From Propionibacterium sp. oral taxon 192 str. F0372 (GTDB lineage: Bacteria; Actinomycetota; Actinomycetes; Propionibacteriales; Propionibacteriaceae): a stretch of DNA of 64,000 nt. Below are positions 51,402 to 60,920 of the stretch, piece by piece. The position numbers and the translations under genes are program-made. How positions within the stretch are numbered: the first letter of the stretch is position 1; the number at the start of each line of letters is the position of its first letter. The notes below the pieces were generated by a model. That model was not told where the DNA came from and did not search any database. It saw only the letters and a list, made by a program, of their open reading frames with translations. The stretch spans positions 1-64,000 of the forward strand of contig NZ_KE340297.1 in the NCBI RefSeq assembly GCF_000413315.1, read 5' to 3'.

Positions 51402-52509
51402 CAGGCACAATGCTAGCCGTGCGGAAACTTCTCACCACCTCGCGGCGCCGGGCGAGCAGGCCGATGAGGAAGGCTGTGAGCACCAAGATCCCGACGCGGA
51501 TGAATATCTCCGGCCCACTTGTCCCGGCGGACCGGTCGAAGATTAAGGAGATATCCATGAACGGGAGAAATATCTCGGACACCAGGTTGTTCACCACGTG
51601 AATCGCAACCGCGGCCTCAAGCCCACCGGTGCGCCAGGTCAACCAGCAGGCGACCATGCCAAACCAGAAATAGAAGATGTTGAGCCAGATGTCCTGGGCC
51701 CCGTGGATCACCATGAACAGCAGCGAGGACAAGATACCACCAACGACCAGAGCGACAACAGGCTTGCGGAAGAAGCTGGCGACGGCCCGATTCATCAGCC
51801 CACGCAGCCCGAACTCCTCCCCCGCCGCCTGCAATGGGGTGGTCACCAGGATTCCGATGACCAGCAGCACGGTGTCCGAGTTGACACCCAGTTCGGGCAT
51901 GTCACCCGCACTGCGCATCAACCACGTCTCGACCGCAGTGACGATGACCCAGATTGGCACAGTGACCGCAGTGCACATCCAGAACCATGGCCAGCGGAAC
52001 CCGCCGACGACCGAGCTAAGCCATTTCGGCGACTGCTTGAACAATAGGAAACCACTCAGCCAAGCGATGGGGATGAGCAAGGCGAGGCTCAGATTGTTCG
52101 CCAGGAACAGCAAGGGGGTCATGTGATGGGCGATATCCGCCATGTCCTCGGGAGTCAATCGCCCAGTGGCGATATCGATCCCTCCGACGATCATGACGAG
52201 CACGTTGATCACGACGAAATACACCACGCAGGCCAGCAGGAGCGCCAGCAGCGGACGCCACCACTTCCATGAGGTGGTCCGCCAGAACATGTGGTATTCG
52301 GTCGAGGTCTCCGGTAGATGGGAAACCTGCGGAGCCGGTGCCACCCACTGCCCTGGGACTGGAGCGCCCCCGGGCCGACCGGCATTCCATAGTTGCCCTT
52401 GCGGCTCGGTGGGCGGGTTTCCGGGTACCGACGGCTGGGCCGGGAAGGTAGGTAAACCAGTATTCACCGGATCGGACGGTGTTGCCTGAGGATCTTGCGG
52501 GGTCGTCAC
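51382..52509 (-). CDS. CPBP family intramembrane metalloprotease
   Basis: A 375-residue multi-pass membrane protein. The N-terminal ~85 residues are Pro/Gly/Gln-rich and cytosolic; about eight membrane helices follow. The CPBP (Abi/CAAX protease-like) motifs are AAGEEFGLRGLMNR near residue 230 (EExxxR), a later VIHGAQD and HVVNNL. Substrate unknown; relatives process prenylated proteins or bacteriocin-related peptides. ATG overlaps the folC stop by 4 nt. Confidence 0.88.
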   Translation of the reverse strand: MTTPQDPQATPSDPVNTGLPTFPAQPSVPGNPPTEPQGQLWNAGRPGGAPVPGQWVAPAPQVSHLPETSTEYHMFWRTTSWKWWRPLLALLLACVVYFVVINVLVMIVGGIDIATGRLTPEDMADIAHHMTPLLFLANNLSLALLIPIAWLSGFLLFKQSPKWLSSVVGGFRWPWFWMCTAVTVPIWVIVTAVETWLMRSAGDMPELGVNSDTVLLVIGILVTTPLQAAGEEFGLRGLMNRAVASFFRKPVVALVVGGILSSLLFMVIHGAQDIWLNIFYFWFGMVACWLTWRTGGLEAAVAIHVVNNLVSEIFLPFMDISLIFDRSAGTSGPEIFIRVGILVLTAFLIGLLARRREVVRSFRTASIVPDEQAHP

Positions 52510-53876
52510 AGCTTTGACTGTAGACCTCTATCGGTCAACTCCGTGATCAGAAAACGCACTTTTCCAGCCAAATGGACCGAGCCGATCACCAAGACGGTGG
52601 CTTGCTCACTGGCCACTTGGCCAAGCCCCCGAGCGGTGCGCAATCCGACCTCCACATCGGGGGCAGTGTGCACCCTTCCCGGTGGGAAGTAATCACTGGC
52701 CACCTCGGCTATCTCGTCGACACCCACGGCGCGGGGATCATCGGCCATCGTCGTGACGACGATCTCATCGAGTTCGGCGGCCAGCAGGCCCATCACCCGG
52801 TCGATGTCCTTGTCTTTCATCATCGCCACCAGTCCGATGAGCGGGCGACACGGGAAAGCCTCCCGGACGCCGACCAGGGTGGCTGCCACTGCGGGCGGAT
52901 TATGTGCGGTGTCCAAGACGAGGATCGGATCGTCGTGCACGGCCTCAAGACGTGCAGGAGCAACGACGGCGGCCAACCCATCCTCAATTACCCCAGGCGC
53001 CAGCGCTGAGTCACGGAAAGCCTCCACTGCTCCTACCGCCAGGGCCGCATTGTGGGCCATGTGAGCCCCGTGCAGCGGGAGGTAAAGATCTCCAATTTGA
53101 CCATCGCAGGTATCGATCCGCACCATCTGACCACCCACTGCAGGAACCCGTCCGACAAGACCGAAGTCGATGCCTTCGCGACGCACCATCGAACCGGTTT
53201 CCAGACAGCGAGCCTCCAGCACCCGAGCAGCCTCGGCCTCCTGGGCCGAGAGCACCGCGATGGTGCCCTTCTTGATGATTCCAGCTTTCTCCCCAGCGAT
53301 CTTTGCGAGGGTGTCGCCCAACAGGTGAGTGTGGTCCATGCCGATGGGAGTCACCACCGCGACGCGGGCGTTGGCCACCGAGGTGGCATCCCAACTCCCT
53401 CCCATGCCGACCTCCACCACGGCAACATCAACCGGAGCGTCGGCGAAGGCCGCATACCCCATGGCGGTGATGATCTCGAAGAAGGTCATCGAAACCCCGT
53501 CCAGTGCCTGTTCGTCGACCATGTGCACCATTGGAGCGATCTCCCGCCAGATCTCATCGAAACGCTCGGTAGACAGCGGTTCGCCGTCGACGCTGATTCG
53601 CTCACACACGTCAACCAGGTGCGGAGATGAGAAGCGTCCCACCCGCAACCCCATCGATCGCAGCAGGGCATCGATCATGATTGCGGTCGACCCCTTGCCG
53701 TTAGTCCCCGCGACTTGGATAACCGGGCAGGCATCCTGCGGGTCGCCCAGCAGCGTGCACAGGGCCTCGATCCGGGCTAAAGAGGGCTGCGGACGGGATT
53801 CCGGCCACCTGTTCATCAAGGCCTCGGCGATCTCAGTGTGCGACGCGTGAACCGGGGGACGAGAGGGTGCGGTCAT
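52506..53876 (-). CDS. folC: Folylpolyglutamate/dihydrofolate synthase
   Basis: A 456-residue Mur-ligase-like enzyme adding glutamate to (dihydro)folates. The P-loop is VAGTNGKGSTA, followed by FSSPHLVDVCERISVDG, VEVGMGGSWDATSV and LDTAHNPPAVAAT. An ATG at 53876 lies 6 nt from a -10-like TAGGCT (leaderless type). In many actinobacteria folC follows valS directly; here it is on the opposite strand, divergent from a redox pair that separates it from valS. Confidence 0.95.
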   Translation of the reverse strand: MTAPSRPPVHASHTEIAEALMNRWPESRPQPSLARIEALCTLLGDPQDACPVIQVAGTNGKGSTAIMIDALLRSMGLRVGRFSSPHLVDVCERISVDGEPLSTERFDEIWREIAPMVHMVDEQALDGVSMTFFEIITAMGYAAFADAPVDVAVVEVGMGGSWDATSVANARVAVVTPIGMDHTHLLGDTLAKIAGEKAGIIKKGTIAVLSAQEAEAARVLEARCLETGSMVRREGIDFGLVGRVPAVGGQMVRIDTCDGQIGDLYLPLHGAHMAHNAALAVGAVEAFRDSALAPGVIEDGLAAVVAPARLEAVHDDPILVLDTAHNPPAVAATLVGVREAFPCRPLIGLVAMMKDKDIDRVMGLLAAELDEIVVTTMADDPRAVGVDEIAEVASDYFPPGRVHTAPDVEVGLRTARGLGQVASEQATVLVIGSVHLAGKVRFLITELTDRGLQSKL

Positions 53877-53990
53877 GCCCGCAGCCTACTGGCCCATTGG
53901 TGGGGATCACGCTGGACAAGACCTGCAACGATCCGGCAACACTCCGTAACGGTTGAATGTTTTACTTTCTTGGTCACGTATGCTGCTCAC

Positions 53991-54557
53991 GTGAGTTCCT
54001 GGACCGGCCAAGTGGCACCCTCCCAAGTCACCCGCGAATGGCGGGACTGGGTGGGTCTGATCACTCGAATCATCCTCGGATGCGGGCTCTTCTACGCAGG
54101 AGCCCTCAAGGTGGGCAACCTGGCCGCCAACGTGGCGCAGGTCGAGTTGTACCAGCTGCCGGTTCCTTCTTGGGCCGAAACGGTCATCGGCACCATTCAG
54201 CCGTTCCTGGAGATCGCCGTCGGATTGATGCTCATCCTGGGACTATTCACCAGGGTGAATGCCATCTTGGGGGCACTCGCCATGGCGGTGTTTATCGCGG
54301 GGATCATCTGGGCATGGTCCAACGGAATCCAGATCGACTGCGGTTGCTTCAGCGTCGGCGGGAAACTGGAGCCAGGAGAGCAGAACAAATATCTGCAGGA
54401 CATCGTGCGGGATCTCGGTTTCATCGCCTGTGGTCTGTGGTCGTGGATCCGTCCACGCTCGATCCTGGCAGTCGACAACTGGCTGCTGAAACCCATCGAT
54501 ATCCGCACCACCCTCGACGAGACTGACACCACGACACTGCACGGGAGTACACAGTGA
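53991..54557 (+). CDS. MauE/DoxX family redox membrane protein
   Basis: A 188-residue membrane protein with four helices (LITRIILGCGLFYAGALKVGN; PFLEIAVGLMLILGLFTRV; ILGALAMAVFIAGIIWAWSN; LGFIACGLWSW) and an inter-helix cysteine pair in IDCGCFSVGG, the MauE hallmark. Members pass electrons or disulfides to exported thioredoxin-like proteins. The next gene encodes such a partner (4-nt overlap). The GTG start lies 6 nt from TATGCT, suggesting a leaderless mRNA. Confidence 0.87.
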   Translation: MSSWTGQVAPSQVTREWRDWVGLITRIILGCGLFYAGALKVGNLAANVAQVELYQLPVPSWAETVIGTIQPFLEIAVGLMLILGLFTRVNAILGALAMAVFIAGIIWAWSNGIQIDCGCFSVGGKLEPGEQNKYLQDIVRDLGFIACGLWSWIRPRSILAVDNWLLKPIDIRTTLDETDTTTLHGSTQ

Positions 54558-55369
54558 GCAAGAAGGACAACAACCAAGCCGCCCCGGTGGGAACCTCCAA
54601 GCGTGCACAGCTGGCTGCCCAGCAGGCAGCCGAGGCCGCACACAAACGCATGATGCGCATCGTCACGGTGATCGGCATTGTGCTCGCCTTGGTGATCGTA
54701 TCGATCGTGACCGTCGTGCTGGTGCAGAACCACGAGAAGGACCCGGGCACTACGGAGACCACTGCGGAGCAAATCGTCCCGGTGCGGGCAAACGCCGACG
54801 GCAACGGCATCGTTTACCACGAATCAACCAAGAACACCGATGCCCCGCTGGTGGATGCCTACCTCGACTACCAGTGCCCGGGCTGTGCTGCGGCATCGAG
54901 GATCATCGACCCGATGCTCGAGGAATTGGCCGACAACGGGAGCATCCAACTCGTCTACCACACCCTGCATGGGCTCGATGCCAGACTCAAGAACGACTCC
55001 TCCTACCGCTCTGCGATAGCCGCGACCTGTGTCGCAAACCTCGACACCGACTATTTCCCCACCTACTCGAGCACTATCTTCGCGAACCAGCCCAGGCGAG
55101 AAGGTATCGGTTACACCAACGAGCAACTGACCAAGACCTTTACTGAATCCGCCGGAATCACCGGTGCAGACCTCGAGACCTTCCAGGCCTGCTACACCGG
55201 GCAGGCCACCAAGGACTTCATTGATACGACCCAGAAGACCCTGCCAGATATGGTCACGCTCACGCCCTCATTCGTGACGAACAATAAGGTGTTGGATCTC
55301 AATGAGCAGAACCTCGCGTCGAAGGAGGCCTTGCTGGAAGCCATCAAGCAGGCCGCAGGACAGGACTGA
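54554..55369 (+). CDS. Membrane-anchored DsbA-like thiol oxidoreductase
   Basis: A 271-residue protein with a cytosolic Lys/Ala-rich start, one membrane helix (residues ~35-58) and an extracytoplasmic thioredoxin-like domain. The redox motif is CPGC (C108, C111) in LDYQCPGCAAASR, with the cis-Pro region near TLTPSFVTNNKVLD. It probably introduces disulfides into exported proteins, reoxidised by the MauE-like protein encoded just upstream. Confidence 0.9.
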   Translation: MSKKDNNQAAPVGTSKRAQLAAQQAAEAAHKRMMRIVTVIGIVLALVIVSIVTVVLVQNHEKDPGTTETTAEQIVPVRANADGNGIVYHESTKNTDAPLVDAYLDYQCPGCAAASRIIDPMLEELADNGSIQLVYHTLHGLDARLKNDSSYRSAIAATCVANLDTDYFPTYSSTIFANQPRREGIGYTNEQLTKTFTESAGITGADLETFQACYTGQATKDFIDTTQKTLPDMVTLTPSFVTNNKVLDLNEQNLASKEALLEAIKQAAGQD

Positions 55370-55435
55370 TCACAGCAGGCAACCCGCAAACCAGCGATGA
55401 AACGGCCGGTGGCCGGACTCGGTAGGATGCAAGCC

Positions 55436-58015
55436 ATGACTTCTGCACCCAACCAGTCCGCCCCGGCCGTCGCTGATTCCTGGCAGGTGCCAGAATCCCC
55501 GAAATTGGAGGGGCTTGAAGACAGGTGGGCGCAGCAGTGGCGTGCCGACGGAACCTTCACTTTCCAGCGCCCGCAGGGAAGGGAGCAGGTCTTCTCCATC
55601 GACACCCCTCCCCCGACGGTTTCAGGCTCCCTGCACGTCGGGCATGTCTTCTCCTACACCCACACCGATATTGTCGCCCGTTACCAGCGTATGCGGGGCA
55701 AACACGTCTTCTACCCCATGGGTTGGGACGACAACGGCCTACCTACCGAGCGGCGGGTTCAGAATTATTATGGGGTGCGTTGTGACCCGTCGATTCCCTA
55801 CGATCCGGATTTCATTCCTCCGGCCAAGCCGGATCCCAAGCGTCAGCTCCCGGTCTCACGGCGCAATTTCATCGAACTCTGTCACGAGTTGACCGCTGTC
55901 GATGAGCAGGCCTTCGAGGGTCTGTGGCGTCGCTTGGGCCTGTCGGTCGACTGGGACACCTTGTACACCACCATCTCGGACGAAGCCCAGACAGTCGCTC
56001 AGCGGGCCTTCCTACGCAACCTCGCCCGTGGTGAAGCTTATCTGTCGTTGGCCCCCACTATGTGGGATGTCACTTTCCAGACCGCAGTTGCCCAAGCGGA
56101 GTTGGAGGCCAGGGATTATCCCGGCTTTTACCACGCCCTCACCTTTCACCGTCCCGACGGCGGCACGGTGATCATCGAGACCACACGCCCCGAGTTATTG
56201 GGGGCCTGCGTAGCGCTCATCGCCCACCCAGACGACGAGCGCTACCAGCCGCTATTCGGCAGCACGGTCACCACCCCGGTCTTCGAGGTTGAGGTGCCGG
56301 TGCTCGCCCACAAGGACGCCGAGCCCGACAAGGGGTCGGGCATCGCCATGTGCTGCACCTTCGGTGATCTCACCGATGTCACCTGGTGGCGCGAGCTTGA
56401 TCTGCCAGCCCGCACCATCATTGGGCGCGACGGGAGAATTCTGCGCGAGACCCCCGAATGGATCACCAACCAAACCCTCTGGGAGGCAATAGCTGGGAAG
56501 ACAACCTTCTCCGCACGGGAGGCCACCGTGGCCATGCTGCGTGAGCGTGACGAGATGATCGGCGATCCCCGTCCGACCACACGCATGACGAATTTCTACG
56601 AGAGGGGCGACAAACCCCTGGAGATCGTCTCCACCCGCCAGTGGTATCTCACCAACGGTGGACGCGATTCCCAGTTGCGTGCCGAGTTGCTCGCCCGCGG
56701 CGAAGAACTCGAGTGGACTCCCGAGCACATGAGGCACCGCTACGCGAACTGGGTAGGCGGGCTCAACGGCGACTGGCTCATCTCACGCCAGCGCTTCTTC
56801 GGAGTTCCCTTCCCGGTGTGGTACCCACTTGATGCTTCTGGCGAACCAGACCACGACCACCCGATCATTCCCACCGAGGAGATGCTGCCGGTTGACCCGG
56901 CATCTCAGCCTGCCCCAGGGTACACCGAGCAGATGCGCGGGATGCCCGGCGGGTTCATCGCCGACCCGGATGTGATGGACACGTGGGCCACTTCCTCCCT
57001 GTCCCCACAGATCGCCTGCGGATGGGAACGCGACAAGCAGTTGTGGCAACTCACCTTTCCCATGGACATCGCTCCCCAGGCCCACGACATCATTCGCACT
57101 TGGTTGTTTTCCCGCGTGGTGCGCTCACACCTTGAAGAGCAGCAGCTTCCTTGGCACCGGGCGACAATCTCCGGTTTCGTCGTTGATCCGGATCGCAAGA
57201 AGATGTCGAAATCCAAAGGCAACGTGATCGTTCCCACCCAGATTCTCGACAAATTCGGGGCCGACGCGGTGCGCTGGCGTGCTGCCATGGCCCGCCCGGG
57301 AACCGATTCCCCCTTCGACGAATCCCAGATGAAGGTCGGACGTCGCTTGGCGATGAAAATACTCAACGCATCCCGGTTCGCCCTCAACGATTCGGCTCCG
57401 GTCGATCCCTCAGCGATCACCGAGGCCGCCGATCTGGCCATGCTGGCGTCCCTTCGCGAGGTCATTGCCCGAGCCACCGAGGCCTTCGAAGAATTCAACT
57501 ACACCGACGCCCTGGAGACAATCGAACACTTCTTCTGGACCTTCTGTGACGACTACGTGGAATTGGTCAAGCAGCGTTCCTACGGGGCCCGGGGCGATGC
57601 CCCGGCTGCATCGGCGAGGGCTGCCCTCCAGTTGGCGCTGTCAGTGCATTTGCGGCTGTTCGCCCCGTTCATGCCTTTCGTCACCGAGGAAGTGTGGAGT
57701 TGGTGGCAGCCGGGATCGGTGCACCACGCCGACTGGCCCACCGTCGATGAGTTGCCAGACGGTGGGGATAGCGCGCTATTGGCAGATGTGTCCAATGTAC
57801 TGATGGGAATCCGCGGCGCGAAATCCCAAGCAAAGGTTAAACAGCGCACCGAGGTGACAAGGGCGACCGTGTCTGCTCCGCAGGATAGCGTGAAACGATT
57901 GCATACTGTGCTCGATGACCTGAAGGCAGTGGGCAACATCAGCGGCGCCCTTGACCTGGTCGCCTCCGAGGGCGAGATCCATATCGACGTAGAATTGGCG
58001 CCCGCCGCTCGGTGA
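55436..58015 (+). CDS. valS: Valyl-tRNA synthetase
   Basis: An 859-residue class I synthetase. HIGH appears as HVGH (67-70) in SGSLHVGHVFSYTH and KMSKS as KKMSKSKGN near residue 590. The editing domain contains TTRPELLGACVALIAHPDD. The C-terminal domain is short. The ATG at 55436 (MTSAPNQSAP) follows a -10-like TAGGAT by 7 nt, so translation may be leaderless; a start 13 codons upstream is less likely. It is monocistronic, followed by a 9-bp inverted repeat. Confidence 0.96.
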   Translation: MTSAPNQSAPAVADSWQVPESPKLEGLEDRWAQQWRADGTFTFQRPQGREQVFSIDTPPPTVSGSLHVGHVFSYTHTDIVARYQRMRGKHVFYPMGWDDNGLPTERRVQNYYGVRCDPSIPYDPDFIPPAKPDPKRQLPVSRRNFIELCHELTAVDEQAFEGLWRRLGLSVDWDTLYTTISDEAQTVAQRAFLRNLARGEAYLSLAPTMWDVTFQTAVAQAELEARDYPGFYHALTFHRPDGGTVIIETTRPELLGACVALIAHPDDERYQPLFGSTVTTPVFEVEVPVLAHKDAEPDKGSGIAMCCTFGDLTDVTWWRELDLPARTIIGRDGRILRETPEWITNQTLWEAIAGKTTFSAREATVAMLRERDEMIGDPRPTTRMTNFYERGDKPLEIVSTRQWYLTNGGRDSQLRAELLARGEELEWTPEHMRHRYANWVGGLNGDWLISRQRFFGVPFPVWYPLDASGEPDHDHPIIPTEEMLPVDPASQPAPGYTEQMRGMPGGFIADPDVMDTWATSSLSPQIACGWERDKQLWQLTFPMDIAPQAHDIIRTWLFSRVVRSHLEEQQLPWHRATISGFVVDPDRKKMSKSKGNVIVPTQILDKFGADAVRWRAAMARPGTDSPFDESQMKVGRRLAMKILNASRFALNDSAPVDPSAITEAADLAMLASLREVIARATEAFEEFNYTDALETIEHFFWTFCDDYVELVKQRSYGARGDAPAASARAALQLALSVHLRLFAPFMPFVTEEVWSWWQPGSVHHADWPTVDELPDGGDSALLADVSNVLMGIRGAKSQAKVKQRTEVTRATVSAPQDSVKRLHTVLDDLKAVGNISGALDLVASEGEIHIDVELAPAAR

Positions 58016-58098
58016 GACCCGGCACCATGAGGTCACCGTGTCACAGGAGAACCTCTTGGCTGTGCACCGATCAACTACTGGCGCATCGCATTACCGGT

Positions 58099-58133
58099 TG
58101 CCTATGGCTGTGCTGGAGTCGCAACCATAGGCA
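58099..58133. terminator. Inverted repeat between valS and thrC
   Basis: TGCCTATGG (58099-58107) and CCATAGGCA (58125-58133) form a perfect 9-bp stem with a 17-nt loop, then a T/G-rich stretch on the plus strand. Located between the convergent valS and thrC stops, it is a plausible weak terminator for valS. Confidence 0.45.
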
Positions 58134-58166
58134 GTGTTGTTTGTTACCTTGTACCTGAGTCCGGGT

Positions 58167-59606
58167 TCAGCCCAGTTGTTCGATGATGTGGGCCTTGACC
58201 GCCTCGGGGTCATTGGGTAAATCAACAACGCGACGCGGTTGGTCCATGACGTCCTTGAAGCGCTCCGGAACTGGGGGCATCACCCCGACGGCCTCAATGA
58301 TGGTGTCGGCGAATTTCACCGGCAACGCAGTCTCCAGCACCACGATCGGGCTGTGAATCTGTCCTGCCAGGTGATGAGCGACGTGGATGCCGTCGGCGGT
58401 GTGCGGATCAACCAGAATGCCGCAGTCACACCACAGTCCCCGGATGGTCTGCACCCGGTCGGCGTGGGTCGAGTTCCACGAGATGAATCCGTAACGCTCG
58501 GCCAGGTTCTGGAAAGCTTCGGTGCGACGCAGCGAGAACCGGCCATGAGCACTCAACTGGGTGTCGAATAGGTCGGTGGTGATCTCGGGTTTGCGCCCCA
58601 TGAGGTCGTGTACGAAGCGTTCAAGATTCGATGCTTTCGATATATCCATCGACGGTGATGAGGTCGCTGCGACTTCCTGACTGGCGCGAACCCGGTAGCG
58701 ACCGGTGGAGAAGAATTCATGGAGCACGTCGTTCTCGTTGGTGGCCAGCACCAGACGATCGATGGGCAGACCCATTTCCCGGGCGATATGTCCGGCACAG
58801 ATGTCACCGAAATTGCCAGAGGGCACGGCGAAAGAGATCTTCTCCTCGTTGGAGCCGGTCATCTGCAGGTACAGGGCGACGTAGTAGACCACTTGGGCCA
58901 GCAGCCGAGCCCAGTTAATAGAGTTGACCGCGCCGATCGAGTACCTGGCCTTGAACGCGACATCCGCATTCACCTTCTTCACCGCATCCTGGCATTCGTC
59001 GAAAACCCCGTCGAAGGCGATGTTGTGGATGTTGGGGTCCTTGAGCCCGAACATCTGTGCTTGCTGGAAGGGAGTCATCCGTCCAGCTGGAGTCAGCATG
59101 AAAACCTGCACCCGCTCACGACCACGCATGGCGTACTCGGCAGAGGAGCCGGTGTCACCCGAAGTGGCCCCCAGAATCGTGAGGCGACGGTCTCTGCGAG
59201 TCAGTTCATACTCGAACAACTCGCCCAGCAGGGCCATGGCCATATCCTTGAATGCAGCCGTCGGGCCATTGGAAATGTGGCCGATCCACAGTTGGCCGTC
59301 GCCGATGCGCGAGACCCCCACCACTTGGGTGGAACCAAAATTTTCGGCATCGTAGGCACGACGGCAGATGCCGAGCAGATCATCGGAATCGATGTCGTCG
59401 ACATAGAGGGAGATGACCCGGTGGGCCAAGGCAGCATAGCCTTCCCCAGCCAGCACCCGACGCCATTCGTCCAGCAGGTCACCGTTGACCCGCGGATAGG
59501 AGACAGGCAGGTACAGCCCGCCGTCAGCGGCGAGACCTTCGAGAAGGATGTCGCAGAAGGAATGGGTCGGTCCGTTGGATGGGGCGCGGGTCGACAAATA
59601 TTTCAC
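58167..59606 (-). CDS. thrC: Threonine synthase
   Basis: A 479-residue PLP enzyme turning O-phosphohomoserine into threonine. It is the long ThrC type with N-terminal MKYLSTRAPSNGPTHSF and the PLP lysine K120 in NGPTAAFKDMAMALLGE; FAVPSGNFGDICAGHIA binds the PLP phosphate. Length is normal for this clade. The GTG start is 6 nt from a -10-like TAGGCT. No T-box or attenuator is visible. Confidence 0.95.
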   Translation of the reverse strand: MKYLSTRAPSNGPTHSFCDILLEGLAADGGLYLPVSYPRVNGDLLDEWRRVLAGEGYAALAHRVISLYVDDIDSDDLLGICRRAYDAENFGSTQVVGVSRIGDGQLWIGHISNGPTAAFKDMAMALLGELFEYELTRRDRRLTILGATSGDTGSSAEYAMRGRERVQVFMLTPAGRMTPFQQAQMFGLKDPNIHNIAFDGVFDECQDAVKKVNADVAFKARYSIGAVNSINWARLLAQVVYYVALYLQMTGSNEEKISFAVPSGNFGDICAGHIAREMGLPIDRLVLATNENDVLHEFFSTGRYRVRASQEVAATSSPSMDISKASNLERFVHDLMGRKPEITTDLFDTQLSAHGRFSLRRTEAFQNLAERYGFISWNSTHADRVQTIRGLWCDCGILVDPHTADGIHVAHHLAGQIHSPIVVLETALPVKFADTIIEAVGVMPPVPERFKDVMDQPRRVVDLPNDPEAVKAHIIEQLG

Positions 59607-59670
59607 GTCTGCAGCCTATAGTGCTGACACGCTCTGTGAGTAGGGTGTGTCGTGTGATGGGAGGGCATCA

Positions 59671-59958
59671 ATGATCGAAATCAGTTTCTCCCCGGCCCAG
59701 ATGTCGGGGGTTGCCGAGCGTCTGCAGGCCATGTCCACAGATGCAGCCGACTCCTTGTCCCCCACTGCCCCCGAGGCCACCAAGAACAACACCACCGCGA
59801 TGTCGTCGGTGACATCGGTCTATTCGACCGCTGCCCAATCCGCCAATTCCACGGTCGCGGAAGCCGCTGGTGCCCTGGTTCGCACCGCTGAGGACTATGC
59901 CCGGATTGAGGCCGATGCCGTCGAGATGATCAACCAAGTCTTGAAAGAAATGCAGTGA
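59671..59958 (+). CDS. Small EspC/WXG100-like helical protein
   Basis: A 95-residue all-helical protein starting MIEISFSPAQMSGVAERLQAM and ending EMINQVLKEMQ. Size and pattern (helix, Ser/Thr-rich turn, helix with AEDYARIEADAVE) resemble the EspC/ESAT-6-like proteins linked to type VII secretion, but there is no WXG turn. A good ribosome site (GGGAGG) precedes the ATG. It overlaps the next gene (GTGA). No type VII secretion ATPase is in the window. Confidence 0.55.
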   Translation: MIEISFSPAQMSGVAERLQAMSTDAADSLSPTAPEATKNNTTAMSSVTSVYSTAAQSANSTVAEAAGALVRTAEDYARIEADAVEMINQVLKEMQ

Positions 59959-60596
59959 CCGCCACCCCGCTTGTCACCGAGCTGCAACGCTGGCATGACA
60001 AGATGACCGTCGAGGTCATGCTGATCTTCGACTACGACGACCAGTGGGAAACCATCATCAAACTGGCCGATCGGCAGAGCAACGACGAGCAGGCTGCACT
60101 GGAAGCCGAACAGGTGAGACGACAATCCCAACAACTTGCCGGGTTGGCCGAGGGACTCAACCGGGTTCCGAGCGAAGTTCCCGATTGGCAGGGCGCATCC
60201 CGGATCGCGTTCGATAACACGATGAACCTGCTGAGCCGCAGGATCCGTGAGCTTGCGGAGATCGGGGAGGATTCCAACCAACTGCTGGAAGCCGCGCAGA
60301 AATCCCACAAGGCAGTGGATGATCTGTTCTTGGATCTCGTGCAGGATTCGGTGAAACATGCTGAACGGTCGCTGTCCATCGCCCGTTCCATGGCCGCCAT
60401 GACCAACGGGGCCTCGCTGACCGACTGGGTTATCTCCAACTTGAACCAAGTCTCCCGCCTGGTTGGTCAGCTGAAATCGGCGGTGGCCCGGGTTGAGGAC
60501 CTGAGCGATGAGGTGGACGAGTTGATGAACACGTTGTCCAAAGACACCACGAGAATCGATTCCGAACTGACGCAGTTGCGGGAGCGGCTTCACTGA
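59955..60596 (+). CDS. Helical protein of unknown function
   Basis: A 213-residue protein, almost entirely alpha-helical with long amphipathic stretches (DEQAALEAEQVRRQSQQLAG; DEVDELMNTLSKDTTRIDSE) and no signal peptide or membrane segment. It contains an isolated PDWQGASRIAF that recalls the W-x-G turn of WXG100-type substrates. It is translationally coupled to the EspC-like gene by a GTGA overlap. I do not recognise the family; a secreted or chaperoned partner is possible. Confidence 0.6.
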   Translation: MTATPLVTELQRWHDKMTVEVMLIFDYDDQWETIIKLADRQSNDEQAALEAEQVRRQSQQLAGLAEGLNRVPSEVPDWQGASRIAFDNTMNLLSRRIRELAEIGEDSNQLLEAAQKSHKAVDDLFLDLVQDSVKHAERSLSIARSMAAMTNGASLTDWVISNLNQVSRLVGQLKSAVARVEDLSDEVDELMNTLSKDTTRIDSELTQLRERLH

Positions 60597-60605
60597 AGGA
60601 TCGGT

Positions 60606-60920
60606 TCACTGCTCCCTGCTGTGGATACGAGAACGGGTGCGAGCGATGTCTGCCTCGAAACCGTCGATGAGAGAATCAAATTCCTGGGTGCGAGCATTGC
60701 GCTCGGCCATCATGCGATCTACCGAATCTTCCGGTGCCTGGGCAATGCTCAGGGCACGGTTGACGGCCTGTACGATGCCCTCTCCTGCGGCGACCGGGTC
60801 GATGTGGGTGTCCATCCTGACATTGGTCACACGCAACGATTCGGTGACCGTGGCACGAACCATCGAATCGTCGCTGCGCCCAACGAAGGTTCGTGGCTCC
60901 GGTTGCCAGTCCGGCATCAC
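60606..60920 (-). CDS. YbaB/EbfC-like small protein
   Basis: A 104-residue protein. After a short Pro/Trp start comes a beta-rich half (MVRATVTESLRVTNVRMDTH) and a helical half (IVQAVNRALSIAQAPED...SRIHSREQ), the order seen in YbaB/EbfC nucleoid-associated proteins and in their actinobacterial variants linked to WXG100 loci. It overlaps its upstream neighbour by 4 nt and ends 10 bp from the convergent helical-protein gene. Fold call is by pattern only. Confidence 0.5.
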   Translation of the reverse strand: MMPDWQPEPRTFVGRSDDSMVRATVTESLRVTNVRMDTHIDPVAAGEGIVQAVNRALSIAQAPEDSVDRMMAERNARTQEFDSLIDGFEADIARTRSRIHSREQ

